Made by a program: the position numbers and the translations under genes | The notes under the pieces: model-generated | Databases searched by the model: none | What the model was told of the DNA's origin: nothing | Seen by the model: only the letters and a program-made list of their open reading frames with translations | Shown: positions 33,065 to 42,597 of the stretch, in pieces | Numbering within the stretch: position 1 is the first letter of the stretch | Layout: each line of letters opens with the position of its first letter | Assembly (NCBI GenBank): GCA_017456805.1 | Contig: JAFTIQ010000019.1 | Location: 4,240 to 68,239 of the forward strand | Direction: 5' to 3' | DNA: 64,000 bases | From: Lentisphaeria bacterium | Lineage (GTDB): Bacteria; Verrucomicrobiota; Lentisphaeria; Victivallales; UBA1829

Positions 33065-35524
33065 TCACTTGATCAAACCGCCTGCGGGATATTTGGAAAG
33101 ACTCGGTTCTCCGGGACGGGTCAGGACAACAATATCCACCCAGATGGCATTTTCCTGTTTGGAGCCCGGAACGTATGCCGGACCGGTGAATTTTGCCCGG
33201 ACCCAGCCTTGCCATTTGTTCATGTCATGAACACCGTCTGTCGGGGTGTAAACATGGCTGATATTCATCTGCAATCCCCAGCTGTGTCCCCAGAAATAGG
33301 AAAGCGACTTCATATCCAGCGTTCCCGGGATCCGATACCAGTGATATTTTTCATCCTGAGGGACTTCCTTCAATTCGAGTCCGACTTTTCCTGAAGTTCC
33401 GATATTGGAAAGGTAGAATGCAGAGGCGATATAATCCCCGGATTTTTCTTTGATGACTTTTCCGGGACCGTGATAGGCGATGTTCCTGTTGGCAGATTTC
33501 AAAGCCTTTCCGCAAGTGGCATCTTTGTCCGGGACAGTATTTGTGTTATGACTTGGAACTCTGCGGTAAAGGGGATAGCCCAGCACGCGGATCTGTTCTT
33601 CCGGCACATTTTTGAACATTGCCGGAACAGGGATTTCTGCAGAGACGATTTCCCAGGCTTCTTCAAATTTCTTTGCTGTTCTCTGAGCCGTCCGGCGGAA
33701 TCCGTCGCGATGCAGGAACTTTTTCGCCGCAGCATAGGTTTCTTTTTTCAGATCGGCAATCGAGATCCCTGCATTGGCGAAGGCTTTTCTGGTAGAAGCT
33801 GCGTTTTGACAGACAAACCACATAAGCTGGAGTTTTTCCGCCTGAACACGGTCGCGGTGCACAGAACCTTCCGGCAGAGAACGTTCAGCAGTCGTCAGTT
33901 TCTTATACCAGTTTACAAGAAAATCGTTGGTAAGATAATGCCACCGTTCGATCCGGATGGAAATCTGGAGATTCGGGTGCGTTTTCACTCCGGCGCGCAA
34001 GGCTTCCAGATATTCTCTCATGACAGGCGCCGCATCTCCGTAATATCCTTTCATATAAATATCGACCAGCTTTTCCACGTCCTGATAGGGATCGATCATC
34101 AGCTGGCAGCCGACAAAATATTGCAGGAACATGAAGTTCTGCGGACAGCCTGCTTCCAGTTCTGCTTCGATAAACAGATTGGTGACCCCGAGTTTGTGGA
34201 ACAGCTGCATATCCGGCTGAATCGTGTCGAGCACCGTTTCCGGGCGGGGATTGTACTGAGGAAGATTCCAATAATCCCAGACCATCAGTTCCGCGCCGGA
34301 GGCACTCCAGCCCTTCAGATAGTTCAGCGATGCCCGATTGAATTTGGAAGTCAGCGGACGGTAGGAATCCCCCTGAGAAAACAAGTCGCAATACTGAACC
34401 AGAATATTCTTTGCCGGTTTGACTGTTTTACAGGGGAGTTTTCCGCAGGAATAGGCGAAGATACGGATGATCACATCGGGAAATTCTTTTGCGACCCGTG
34501 CTGCAACATCGTTGCTGTAAAGCAGCATGAGCGCAGTTGTTCCGCCTTTCTTTTCGCCTCCGTGAGCTTCGATCACTTTTTTACATTCCGGACAATAGCA
34601 GATGTAGCCGAAATCATCCAGCAGGGAAAGATCATAGATCTTCGGACAGTGATTGCTGTCAATGAGTTTCCGGTCCTTCCGGATCATGGCGAGCATATTT
34701 TCTGCCGTGACTTTTGCAACTTCCGGATTGGACATGCAGAGAGAACCGCCGATTCCCGCTGTCCGGGGCTTGATCCGCTTGCCGCTGGCATCCATCGTAT
34801 AATATTCCGGATGCGTTTTGAAATATTTTTCCGGGGGGACATACGCCATCAGAGAGTGGAAAAAGGGGAAGTGGAACACATTGTTGTGATCTCCGATATA
34901 ATAAGGACGCACCTTGCATGCGTTCTGTCCCTGTCCATTCTGAAGATTGCGCATCAGCCACATGTTATAGGCTTTTGCTTTTTCATAGCCCATGCCTTCC
35001 AGCAAAGCGGTTTCCGGGAATGCATCATGGATATAACGTCCTTTGAACGCTGGTTTTTTCTGTTCATCGGGATTCGCGAGCGTGAGGGTTTTCAATTGGG
35101 GGATCACTTCCTGATCTCTGGTCAGCATGTAATACCCCATTTTCCGGAGCAGAGCCTGAACCGCATAATAAGGTCCGACGATTCCGCCGCCGGTCAGGAT
35201 CAGATTTTCTCCGGACGTTTTAATGACCCATTCCTCTTTTTCGAGTTTGGAGACATCGATCCCGTTTGCTTTTGCGTACTTTGTAAAACCGAGATAAATC
35301 GCAGGGCCATTCACCTGAGATTCCGGAACGACCTGAAATGCTGCACCGGTGATTTTTTGCAGAATTCCGGCAAGATCATCTTTTGCCATGATTTCCAGAT
35401 CAGAAAGCTGTTCCGGAACGGCAATCACACAGAGAGCTTTTCCATCTTTTGCAAAATCAAACCCGAATGCCGTCACAACGATCAGAGAAGCGGCGATCCC
35501 GGCAAGCAATTTTCTGATATTCAT
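33065..35524 (-). CDS. Secreted DUF4838 protein A (alpha-glucuronidase-like N-terminus)
   Basis: An 819-residue exported protein with a signal peptide at about residues 1-21 (ending VTAFGFD). Residues about 25-150 resemble the GH67/GH20-type small domain (ELSDLEIMAKDDLAGIL...GPAIYLGF). The central (beta/alpha)8-like DUF4838 region holds SLLDDFGYICYCPEC with a CxCxxC motif, and YCDLFSQGD. A C-terminal beta domain has EKYHWYRIP and GPAYVPGSKQ. DUF4838 proteins are presumed glycosidases with no established substrate. It has a strong GGGAGGG ribosome site. It is second in the operon, 18 bp after a pseudopilin, and has two paralogues in the window. Confidence 0.85.
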   Translation of the reverse strand: MNIRKLLAGIAASLIVVTAFGFDFAKDGKALCVIAVPEQLSDLEIMAKDDLAGILQKITGAAFQVVPESQVNGPAIYLGFTKYAKANGIDVSKLEKEEWVIKTSGENLILTGGGIVGPYYAVQALLRKMGYYMLTRDQEVIPQLKTLTLANPDEQKKPAFKGRYIHDAFPETALLEGMGYEKAKAYNMWLMRNLQNGQGQNACKVRPYYIGDHNNVFHFPFFHSLMAYVPPEKYFKTHPEYYTMDASGKRIKPRTAGIGGSLCMSNPEVAKVTAENMLAMIRKDRKLIDSNHCPKIYDLSLLDDFGYICYCPECKKVIEAHGGEKKGGTTALMLLYSNDVAARVAKEFPDVIIRIFAYSCGKLPCKTVKPAKNILVQYCDLFSQGDSYRPLTSKFNRASLNYLKGWSASGAELMVWDYWNLPQYNPRPETVLDTIQPDMQLFHKLGVTNLFIEAELEAGCPQNFMFLQYFVGCQLMIDPYQDVEKLVDIYMKGYYGDAAPVMREYLEALRAGVKTHPNLQISIRIERWHYLTNDFLVNWYKKLTTAERSLPEGSVHRDRVQAEKLQLMWFVCQNAASTRKAFANAGISIADLKKETYAAAKKFLHRDGFRRTAQRTAKKFEEAWEIVSAEIPVPAMFKNVPEEQIRVLGYPLYRRVPSHNTNTVPDKDATCGKALKSANRNIAYHGPGKVIKEKSGDYIASAFYLSNIGTSGKVGLELKEVPQDEKYHWYRIPGTLDMKSLSYFWGHSWGLQMNISHVYTPTDGVHDMNKWQGWVRAKFTGPAYVPGSKQENAIWVDIVVLTRPGEPSLSKYPAGGLIK

Positions 35525-35542
35525 ATTGATTCCCTCCCTGAA

Positions 35543-36295
35543 TTACCATGCAAAGGCTTTTCCGGTATACCAGTATTTGTTGGTATACGGCTGAAAACCT
35601 AATTTTTTATAATCGATCATTTCCACATGAAGATCCCCGAACAGATGATTTGCTCCCTTCCGGTGGTTTGCATTGATATCGCGGCTTCCATAATCGACAA
35701 AATTGGTATCGCCAGTTTTCCAGATGTAGGGAGCTTCGATCACTCCTTGAACCGGAGCATCGCCGCGGGAACCGCTTTGGGAATAATCTGTGATCAGGAG
35801 AATTTTCGAAGGAGATTTAAAGCCTTTATGCAGCAAGCCCCGCATGGATCTGTATGCCTCATTGGAATCGTTCCAGTAGGTTCCGTCTTTTTGAAGATAT
35901 CCAAGGGTTTGACGGCATGCCCAATAACTTTGTTTCGGCACACCTGCGGCACCGGAAATACGGTCGGCGGGACATTCGATGATTTTCCAGTCCAGGGGAT
36001 TGTTTGACCATTTTCCGTTGGACATTTTCTTTCCGAAAAGAAGAGTTGACCACGCTTCCGCTTTATAATAATCATCATCCTGAGGTGCTATCATGGAAGG
36101 GGGCAGCCGTTGGTTGTCGGCCTCGTAACCGGCGAAGGAAATCCCGATCTGTTTCTGATTATTGACACAGGCAGAGATTCGTGCGGTATCCCGTGCGTTA
36201 TTCAGTGCGGGCAGCAGCATACCTGCCAGAATTGCAATGATGGCAATCACAACAAGCAGCTCGATCAAGGTGAATTTTTTCTGCGGATGATACAT
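35543..36295 (-). CDS. Pseudopilin-like protein 1 (prepilin N-terminus)
   Basis: A 250-residue type IV pilin-like protein. The type III signal region is [18 protein letters not shown] (cleavage expected before Phe of FTLIE), and the usual Lentisphaerota continuation [15 protein letters not shown] follows. The C-terminus carries an H-x9-D-type motif ([15 protein letters not shown]). The start at 36295 has GAAGGAGGT upstream; the frame is open further but that part lies in the promoter. It is the first gene of the six-gene glycan operon. No T2SS machinery genes are nearby, so a dedicated surface or pseudopilus role tied to this operon is inferred. Confidence 0.9.
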   Translation of the reverse strand: MYHPQKKFTLIELLVVIAIIAILAGMLLPALNNARDTARISACVNNQKQIGISFAGYEADNQRLPPSMIAPQDDDYYKAEAWSTLLFGKKMSNGKWSNNPLDWKIIECPADRISGAAGVPKQSYWACRQTLGYLQKDGTYWNDSNEAYRSMRGLLHKGFKSPSKILLITDYSQSGSRGDAPVQGVIEAPYIWKTGDTNFVDYGSRDINANHRKGANHLFGDLHVEMIDYKKLGFQPYTNKYWYTGKAFAW

Positions 36296-36352
36296 ACTTT
36301 TTACCTCCTTCGATTTGTGGTTTTTTCTGTTCATCTTCAAAATCAATGAAAT

Positions 36353-36381
36353 AATATAAATGAGATTCAAACCATTTTCAA
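36353..36381 (-). promoter_or_regulatory. Promoter of the six-gene pseudopilin-DUF4838-GH110 operon
   Basis: Minus-strand TTGAAA (36376-36381), 17-bp spacer, TATATT (36353-36358), about 57 bp upstream of the pseudopilin start. The region between it and the divergent LacI-type gene (36382-36532) is A+T-rich and probably holds the operator. Confidence 0.7.
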
Positions 36382-36532
36382 TTTTATGCAAACCATTTCA
36401 GATTTTCATTTATAATTCATTTTATATCATTATATTACAGATATTTAACAAATGCATAAAATGAAAAAATACTTTTTCTCCCGCTTGCATTGCCGGAAAA
36501 TGGAAATATATTACTGCAAAGGAGCATTTCCC

Positions 36533-37618
36533 ATGAAGAAAAAGGTCACCAGTACAGATATCGCAAAATTGGCAAAGGTCAGCCAATCAACAGTTTCCCG
36601 CGCCTTGAGCCCCGGAAGCGCATGGATGATCAGCCCGGAAAAACGGGAGAAAATCCTGAACCTTTGCCGGAAATACGGTTATTTCCCCAAAGGAAAGGGA
36701 CGGCAGCTTTATCATAAAACTTACAAACTGGGATTCCTGCTCGGGGATATGGGAAAGGATCTCTCTTCCACCAGCTTCTCTCTCATGCTCCGGGAAATCT
36801 GTGATTTCCTGCAGTTCAGCAGTTATACCATGACCCTTATCCGTGTGGGGAGCAATCCTCAGAAAATCACCGGAGATGTCAAACGGATCCTGAAATCAAA
36901 TATTGCTGATATTTATATTGCCAGCGACAGTATTCTTCAGGGACAAACGCTGGAGCTCCTGCATGTGGTCAATACCCGGCTGATCCGTTTTACACCCTTC
37001 AATGCACCGGTTAAAAAAATTCAGTCGTACCACTGGATATCAAACGTGGAATATGATTATGAACAAGCCTATGACGATGCTGCAAAGATCATTCCGAAAG
37101 AGGCGTTTTCTTCCATGATTTATGTCGGTTACGGGGATGTTACCGATGAAGTCAAATACAGTGCTCTTCAGAAAATGATTCTGAAACATCAGATCACCGA
37201 TGCAAAAATTCCGTATTTCACCCGGGAAAACGGCTGTGTGATCTGGGATCAGACATACAGAAAAAACCGGGAAATGATCGAAGCGATCTGGAATAAAATC
37301 AAAGATAAGAAATACTATTGGGTCGGCTGTATCCTGCTTGCGCAGGCTTTGGCGGATCACATGAAAAGTCTCGGATTGATTCCGGATCAGGATTTTTTCA
37401 TTATCACATACGGCGTTTTCGGAAAAATTGATGGATTGATGGAATCCGCACCTGATCCGTTTTCTGTGATTGGATATCATGCAGGGATCTCCGCAGAAAT
37501 CATCAGCGAGCTTGCAATGAATCTTCTGGAAGACCCCTCTCCTCAAAAGGCAATGATCCCGGTAACGTTTCAACCCTCAGCGGCTCTTGGCGGGAAAAAT
37601 TTGAAGTTTTTTATCTGA
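36533..37618 (+). CDS. LacI-family transcription regulator
   Basis: A 361-residue one-component regulator. The LacI-type helix-turn-helix is TSTDIAKLAKVSQSTVSRAL (about residues 5-24), followed by a hinge and a periplasmic-binding-protein-like sensor domain (KLGFLLGDMG onward). The start at 36533 has AAAGGAG upstream; an earlier ATG at 36452 would add a cysteine-rich tail unlike LacI proteins. It is divergent from the six-gene operon at 28906-36295, which it most likely controls in response to a released sugar. Confidence 0.88.
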   Translation: MKKKVTSTDIAKLAKVSQSTVSRALSPGSAWMISPEKREKILNLCRKYGYFPKGKGRQLYHKTYKLGFLLGDMGKDLSSTSFSLMLREICDFLQFSSYTMTLIRVGSNPQKITGDVKRILKSNIADIYIASDSILQGQTLELLHVVNTRLIRFTPFNAPVKKIQSYHWISNVEYDYEQAYDDAAKIIPKEAFSSMIYVGYGDVTDEVKYSALQKMILKHQITDAKIPYFTRENGCVIWDQTYRKNREMIEAIWNKIKDKKYYWVGCILLAQALADHMKSLGLIPDQDFFIITYGVFGKIDGLMESAPDPFSVIGYHAGISAEIISELAMNLLEDPSPQKAMIPVTFQPSAALGGKNLKFFI

Positions 37619-37676
37619 TGCATTCCGTCAGAATCCTCTGGATTTTGAAATCATCTGAAAAAATAGAAAAGAACGT

Positions 37677-37704
37677 TTGATTTTTCTTTAATGGAGGTTA
37701 TACT
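37677..37704 (+). promoter_or_regulatory. Promoter of the GntR-type regulator at 37796
   Basis: TTGATT at 37677-37682, 16-bp spacer, TATACT at 37699-37704. The leader to the ATG is about 90 nt and contains a small AGGAA-GTT-TTCCT hairpin and two GGGAAC repeats. Confidence 0.5.
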
Positions 37705-37795
37705 AATTTAACTTAGAGGAAGTTTTCCTGAGTGGATAAGAAATGAATAAAGGGAACCTTTATCAGAGGGCCCTGGGAACACAAGGAAAGTTTGG

Positions 37796-38809
37796 ATGTA
37801 TCCGCCAAAAGTTTTAATGATTGCGGCAAGAATTGAGCAGAGGATCCGTCGTGGCTTTTATCGCGACAGCCTTCCGGTCAATGAGACTTTGCAGAATGAG
37901 TTCCGTGTTGCCCGTCAAACGATTACCTGCGCCTTGCGGCTTTTATTCCGCGCTGGTATATTGAGATGCACGTCTCCGCGGAATGGGATCCAGATCGTTC
38001 GGGAAAATATTAACAGTGGAACGATTGCGATTGTTTCCAATCATGAAATCGGCTGGGAGGATAAAGCTCTCCTGAAAGAAATTATGCTCGATGGATTCGA
38101 ATATAAGATGTTTGATTTGGAAGAGTTTGAAAAGAACCTTGAGGCTGACATTGCAAAATTTTGCGGTTTTTTGTTTTTGAACAGTTCTCTGCGGAGAGAA
38201 ACTGCCGATACTCTTTCTGCGGCAAATATACCGTTCGTTGCCTGCAATAAAATCACATGGTCAACGCAGACGTCCTGCGTTGACTATGATGAAGAGGCAA
38301 ATATCAGATATTTGTTGAAATATTTGACGAAACAGAATTACCGCCGGATCGGTTTTTTCTATTCGAGTCCGCTTGAATGTTACAATAAAAGTGCCATGAA
38401 AATGGTTAGGCGTTTGAAAAGAGAGTGTGGACTTCCCCTGTTCGCTTCGGACAGGTTTGTTTTTTCAGAAAAAGAATCCGTAAAAGAAGAATTGAAACGT
38501 TTTTTGAATCTTTGTTTAAAGAAAAAAAGTTTTCCTGATGCGCTGATTGTAAAAAGTAATTTCTGCCATGAAATTTTCAGTTTTGCAAAAGAGAGCGGTA
38601 TTGAGATTCCAGACACATTCAAACTTGTGTATCTCCGTGCCCGGCAGGAGCGTGTTCCCGCCTATCCATGGGTTCTGCCCTTTCATGTAAGCCCTCCGAA
38701 TTGGAGACTTTGGCTGCAAGGGTATGAAATTCTCCGCGGGCGGATTTTAGCTCCGGAAAGTGCGCCAGTCCGTCAGTGGGTATCATCAAAAATCATCCTG
38801 GAACATTGA
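37796..38809 (+). CDS. GntR-type regulator with sugar-sensor domain
   Basis: A 337-residue regulator. The N-terminal 70 residues form a GntR winged helix (AARIEQRIRRGFYRDSLPVNETLQNEF, recognition helix around ARQTITCALRLLFRAGIL). It is fused to a LacI/periplasmic-binding-like sensor starting GTIAIVSN. This is the arrangement of the AraR/GntR-LacI hybrids that sense sugars. AAGGAAAG precedes the ATG. It sits directly upstream of the pseudopilin/DUF4838 B/oxidoreductase operon, its likely target; repeated elements at 38836-38945 could be its operators. Confidence 0.82.
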   Translation: MYPPKVLMIAARIEQRIRRGFYRDSLPVNETLQNEFRVARQTITCALRLLFRAGILRCTSPRNGIQIVRENINSGTIAIVSNHEIGWEDKALLKEIMLDGFEYKMFDLEEFEKNLEADIAKFCGFLFLNSSLRRETADTLSAANIPFVACNKITWSTQTSCVDYDEEANIRYLLKYLTKQNYRRIGFFYSSPLECYNKSAMKMVRRLKRECGLPLFASDRFVFSEKESVKEELKRFLNLCLKKKSFPDALIVKSNFCHEIFSFAKESGIEIPDTFKLVYLRARQERVPAYPWVLPFHVSPPNWRLWLQGYEILRGRILAPESAPVRQWVSSKIILEH

Positions 38810-38835
38810 GCCACCAGCTTTTTTTATAAGTATTT

Positions 38836-38945
38836 TCATCCTATTTTGATTTATTTTCAATGCTTGATTTTTTAAGATTTTTATAGAGTTATAGAGAAAA
38901 AGTATTTTTAGTTTCATCCTATCTTGAATTATTTACATGCTGATT
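38836..38945 (+). repeat. Pair of imperfect direct repeats upstream of a pseudopilin promoter
   Basis: Two related stretches beginning TCATCCTATxTTGAxTTATTT and ending TGCxTGATT start at 38836 and 38914, just before the promoter at 38951. Between them TTATAGAG occurs twice in a row (38881-38896). Such spaced copies are what operators for a dimeric regulator look like; the binding protein is not known. Confidence 0.45.
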
Positions 38946-38950
38946 GAATC

Positions 38951-38979
38951 TTGAAAAACAATTTCATTTCTGTTATATT
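38951..38979 (+). promoter_or_regulatory. Promoter of the 39034-43884 operon
   Basis: TTGAAA at 38951-38956, 17-bp spacer, TATATT at 38974-38979, an exact match to the window consensus, 54 bp upstream of the pseudopilin ATG. Confidence 0.75.
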
Positions 38980-39033
38980 ATCCGGTAGAAGTTCAGAAAT
39001 CGTTCCAAAAAAAACAATAAAAAGAGAGGGCAC

Positions 39034-39723
39034 ATGAAACGGAATTTTACGTTGATCGAACTGCTTGTTGTGATCGCAATTATCGCAATCCTTGCCGGGA
39101 TGCTGCTTCCCGCACTCAACAACTCAAGAGAAAAAGGACGGGAGGTTTCCTGCAAAAGCAACATGAAACAGCTTGGAATTTACGTCCAGCTGTATGCCGA
39201 CGACAATAATGGCTATATTTATTCACGAGGACCATCGAATGGAATTTGCTGGCATTCCCTTCTTATGCAACACCAAATGAAAATCGATTATACCTATCAC
39301 AGTAAAGTACATCGCAGCTCTGCAACCCCGTTCCCGCTGTACCGGTGTCCTTCTGATAATGATTTCGTCAGTCACCAGGGAACCTGCGGATTTTGTTCAA
39401 GTTATGCTCTTAACAGTCAGATAGCTCAAACTACGAAGAGCGGGCCCAGTGAAGGCGCCGGTATTGTTATTGCCCGTTCTTTCAGTTCATACAGAAATCC
39501 CACCAGATTATGGTTGATTCTTGATGGAGTTAATATTTGCTTTGCCTGGAGTGGAATGTCGACGACCGACGGAACGGTCCGTTTCCTGCACGGAAACAGC
39601 AAATCAATGAATATTACTTTCCTTGACGGACATGTCGGGAATGTTTCCATGGAAAAATACATGCAAATCAAAGATACTTCTAACAGATATCTGTATTTGC
39701 CGTGGTATGATAAAGAACGTTGA
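39034..39723 (+). CDS. Pseudopilin-like protein 2
   Basis: A 229-residue prepilin-like protein that begins [18 protein letters not shown] with cleavage expected before Phe5. A single N-terminal hydrophobic helix is followed by a globular domain rich in Cys, Ser and Tyr (e.g. [17 protein letters not shown]). The C-terminus has an H-x-D-G motif ([20 protein letters not shown]). GAGAGGG precedes the ATG. It is the first gene of an operon; the DUF4838 B gene follows 26 bp after its stop. Confidence 0.9.
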   Translation: MKRNFTLIELLVVIAIIAILAGMLLPALNNSREKGREVSCKSNMKQLGIYVQLYADDNNGYIYSRGPSNGICWHSLLMQHQMKIDYTYHSKVHRSSATPFPLYRCPSDNDFVSHQGTCGFCSSYALNSQIAQTTKSGPSEGAGIVIARSFSSYRNPTRLWLILDGVNICFAWSGMSTTDGTVRFLHGNSKSMNITFLDGHVGNVSMEKYMQIKDTSNRYLYLPWYDKER

Positions 39724-39749
39724 AAAAAAGAGAGAAAGTGGGGTTATTC

Positions 39750-42569
39750 ATGTTGAAATGCAAAAGTTGTCTGATTGTCATTGCTGCGCTGTTCTGTGTC
39801 TTGTTAAACGGAGGAGTCGGGATTATTCTTTCTGAAAATCCCAGCAAGTCAGAAGAGATGGCAGCAAAAGAACTGTCAGAGCATTTTGAGCTTGTGACGG
39901 GGAAAAAATATCCGATCACCAGAGGAAATGCAAAAGGGGGACGAAACATTTATATCGGGAATCATCCGAAAGTAGCCGAACTCTTAAAAGAGTCAAACAG
40001 TTTTCAAAGTGAAGAGTGGCTGGTTCAGGCTTTTGGCACAGATACTTTGATCATAACTGGGGGAAATCCACGCGGAATCCTTTACGGTGCGTACGAGTTT
40101 CTTGAAAACAATCTTGGAATCCTCTGGCTTGATGAATGGAGTACATTTTCTCCAAAAGCTGATCAGATCGAGTGGTCAGCTGATTTGAAATATGCCGGAA
40201 AACCATATTTCCCGGTTCGCGGTGTGTATACTGCGCGCAGGGCAGATGATACCTTGCGTCACAGATTTCTTGCACGGAATCGCATGAATCATTTTCATGA
40301 TGAAAAGATCGTTGCCGGAGAAGCATGGAATCGGGGAGTCCGTAATATCGTTGGATCTCCCCGGGCGTGTCATACGTTTTACAATTATACAAGCGGCTGG
40401 GGGAAAGACCGGGAAAAACTGTTTTCTTGGTCAGCCGGGAAGAAAAAGTATATCTGTGCGACGTCAGCTTACGGTCCGGGGCAGGTTTGCATGAGTAATC
40501 CGGAAACGATCAAAGCTTTCACGGAACAGCTTCGTAAATATATTCTCAGTGACCGTGAGATTGCCGGGAAAAACCATGCTCCATGGATTTACGCGATTTC
40601 CCCGAATGACAATGCCGATTACTGTGAATGTTCCGGCTGCAAACTTTTATTGAAAAAGTATGGAAATCAGGCTGGAGTCCTCCTCTCCTTTACCAATGCT
40701 TTAGCTCAGAATATTGAAAATGAGTTTCCTGAAATCAAGCTGATGACTACTGCGTATGTCAGCACGAAGACGATGCCGAAGGGGATCGTTCCGCACAAAA
40801 ATGTTTGGATTCAGATCGCACTTCTCGGTAAAGAGTTCAGCGGAGAACGCCGTGACACCCATCGTCCGTTTACAGCTCCGGAAAACAAAGAATCTGCAGC
40901 AATCATTCAAGATTGGAAAGAGAAAGCCTCTCTTGCTGTTTGGGATTATTGGGTTTTGTATCAGGGACGTGAATTCTATCCGGCAACAAATGCGTTGAAT
41001 GTTGCGGAATCAATGCGGTACTACAAAGCAAATAAAGTCAAGTTTGTTTTTGCAGAATGTGCCAAGGAAACAACGACTTCTTTTCATGCCCTGCGGTTGT
41101 TCCTCGGGATGCGTATGATGAACAACCCGGATCTTCAGCCGGAAAAGGAAATCATCCGTTTCATAAATGCTTATTACGGAAAAGCTGCTCCCTTTCTGCT
41201 GGAGTACCATAATGAATTGCAAAAAGGAAACAGCAGTTTGAATGGTTCCCTCTGCGATTTGCCGCTCAACCGGAGATCAGATCTTAATGAAGCATTTTTC
41301 CGGAAAGCGGAGTATCTTCTTTCTGCTGCAGAAAAAGCGGAAAAAGATAATCCGGTAATTTTAGAACGGATTCATCGTGAATGGATTCCCATTTACCATG
41401 CCCGTCTGGATAAGCGGGCTGAACTGCCTGCTCTTTCCGGAACGGAATTGAGAACGATTGCCGGGAAACTGCAGGAATACGAAACAGCTGTCATCAAAAA
41501 ATACATTTTTCCGAAGCGGCAGAAGGATGAACTTGAAAGACTTCAAATTTATATCCGTGGAACGCTTGCTGACATTCCTCCTTTGAAAGGGTTCGAGGAT
41601 AAGGATGTTATTGCAGACATAGCATGGCCGGTGTTGAGTTTTCATCGAGCATGTTCTACTTTTGATGATCCGGAGGCTGCAGGCGGGAAAGCGATTGGCA
41701 TGATCGGAAAAGAAGGGCGTTCTGCTGAAGCAGGAAAGCGTTATGTGGAAAATCGCGGTATTTCTTTCGGGGTATACGATTTCCATAACCGTAAAAATCT
41801 CGGTATGGGAACAATTCCTCCTCAGGCTTTGCCCGGAGATGAGAAATATCACTGGTATTTTGCCGGACGGTTCAACCTGACAGAAAAATCATTTCTCTGG
41901 ATGCATTGGTCATGGCTTATTCAGCTGCAGCTGGAGAAAGTTTATGATCCCGCCGGTTTCAATAATTATGTCGATATCTACGTTTCCGCCAAGCTCAGCG
42001 GACCGAATTTTGTGAAAGGTTCAAAAAATTCTAATCGTTATGCGATCGACCGAGTAGTTATATGCCGTGCCGTCAATGGGAGCGATCCCGCCATGACTCC
42101 GCTGCCTCCGGAATTGAAAAACAGAAAATGTGTTTTTGAGGTCTCCGGAGTTTCTCTCGAAAAATTCCAGAGGGTAAATCCTGTTTTTGATCCGGATTCC
42201 GCGACGAAAACAGTGTTGCGCCTGAGCAGTCAGACAGCCCATAAAGGGCGTCCTTTGATGTTGGGGATCTATGATGCAAAACAGCGGAAGGTCATTTCCA
42301 GAATTCAGCCGAAAAATATACCCCGGGATGAAAAATATCATGTTTATTCACTGGGGGTTCACAAAATCCCGGAAAGCGGATATATTTTTGCCCATGTATC
42401 ATGCCTGCTGCGGGTTGATCTCCGAAGAATTTACAGTGCCGGTGAAGCTGGAAAAGAATATGAAATCGTGGTGATCGTCAAGGTCGAAGGGCCCTCTTAC
42501 GTTAATGGATCTGTCAGGGAAGATGCTGTTTCTCTTGAACGGGTCCTTCTTTTGAAACCGATGAAATGA
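39750..42569 (+). CDS. Secreted DUF4838 protein B with two C-terminal repeats
   Basis: A 939-residue exported protein. The signal peptide is about residues 1-24 (MLKCKSCLIVIAALFCVLLN). An N-terminal GH67-like small domain (KSEEMAAKELSEHFELVTG) and the DUF4838 barrel follow, with SPNDNADYCECSGC (CxCxxC) and WDYWVLYQ. The C-terminal third contains two copies of a beta domain, each with DEKYHxY, a Trp/His-rich strand, GPxxVxGS and a final RVxxxK/R. The ATG at 39750 is preferred over an upstream TTG at 39720 that overlaps the pseudopilin stop. The ribosome site is weak, so it may depend on coupling. It is a presumed glycosidase. Confidence 0.85.
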   Translation: MLKCKSCLIVIAALFCVLLNGGVGIILSENPSKSEEMAAKELSEHFELVTGKKYPITRGNAKGGRNIYIGNHPKVAELLKESNSFQSEEWLVQAFGTDTLIITGGNPRGILYGAYEFLENNLGILWLDEWSTFSPKADQIEWSADLKYAGKPYFPVRGVYTARRADDTLRHRFLARNRMNHFHDEKIVAGEAWNRGVRNIVGSPRACHTFYNYTSGWGKDREKLFSWSAGKKKYICATSAYGPGQVCMSNPETIKAFTEQLRKYILSDREIAGKNHAPWIYAISPNDNADYCECSGCKLLLKKYGNQAGVLLSFTNALAQNIENEFPEIKLMTTAYVSTKTMPKGIVPHKNVWIQIALLGKEFSGERRDTHRPFTAPENKESAAIIQDWKEKASLAVWDYWVLYQGREFYPATNALNVAESMRYYKANKVKFVFAECAKETTTSFHALRLFLGMRMMNNPDLQPEKEIIRFINAYYGKAAPFLLEYHNELQKGNSSLNGSLCDLPLNRRSDLNEAFFRKAEYLLSAAEKAEKDNPVILERIHREWIPIYHARLDKRAELPALSGTELRTIAGKLQEYETAVIKKYIFPKRQKDELERLQIYIRGTLADIPPLKGFEDKDVIADIAWPVLSFHRACSTFDDPEAAGGKAIGMIGKEGRSAEAGKRYVENRGISFGVYDFHNRKNLGMGTIPPQALPGDEKYHWYFAGRFNLTEKSFLWMHWSWLIQLQLEKVYDPAGFNNYVDIYVSAKLSGPNFVKGSKNSNRYAIDRVVICRAVNGSDPAMTPLPPELKNRKCVFEVSGVSLEKFQRVNPVFDPDSATKTVLRLSSQTAHKGRPLMLGIYDAKQRKVISRIQPKNIPRDEKYHVYSLGVHKIPESGYIFAHVSCLLRVDLRRIYSAGEAGKEYEIVVIVKVEGPSYVNGSVREDAVSLERVLLLKPMK

Positions 42570-42597
42570 TAAGTTTTCTGAAAGGATAAAATAGAAA

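Noticed and set aside
33470..35602. 710-codon open frame antisense to DUF4838 protein A
   Set aside because: Phe/His/Arg-rich composition typical of an antisense shadow; the sense strand has signal peptide, CxCxxC motif and ribosome site.
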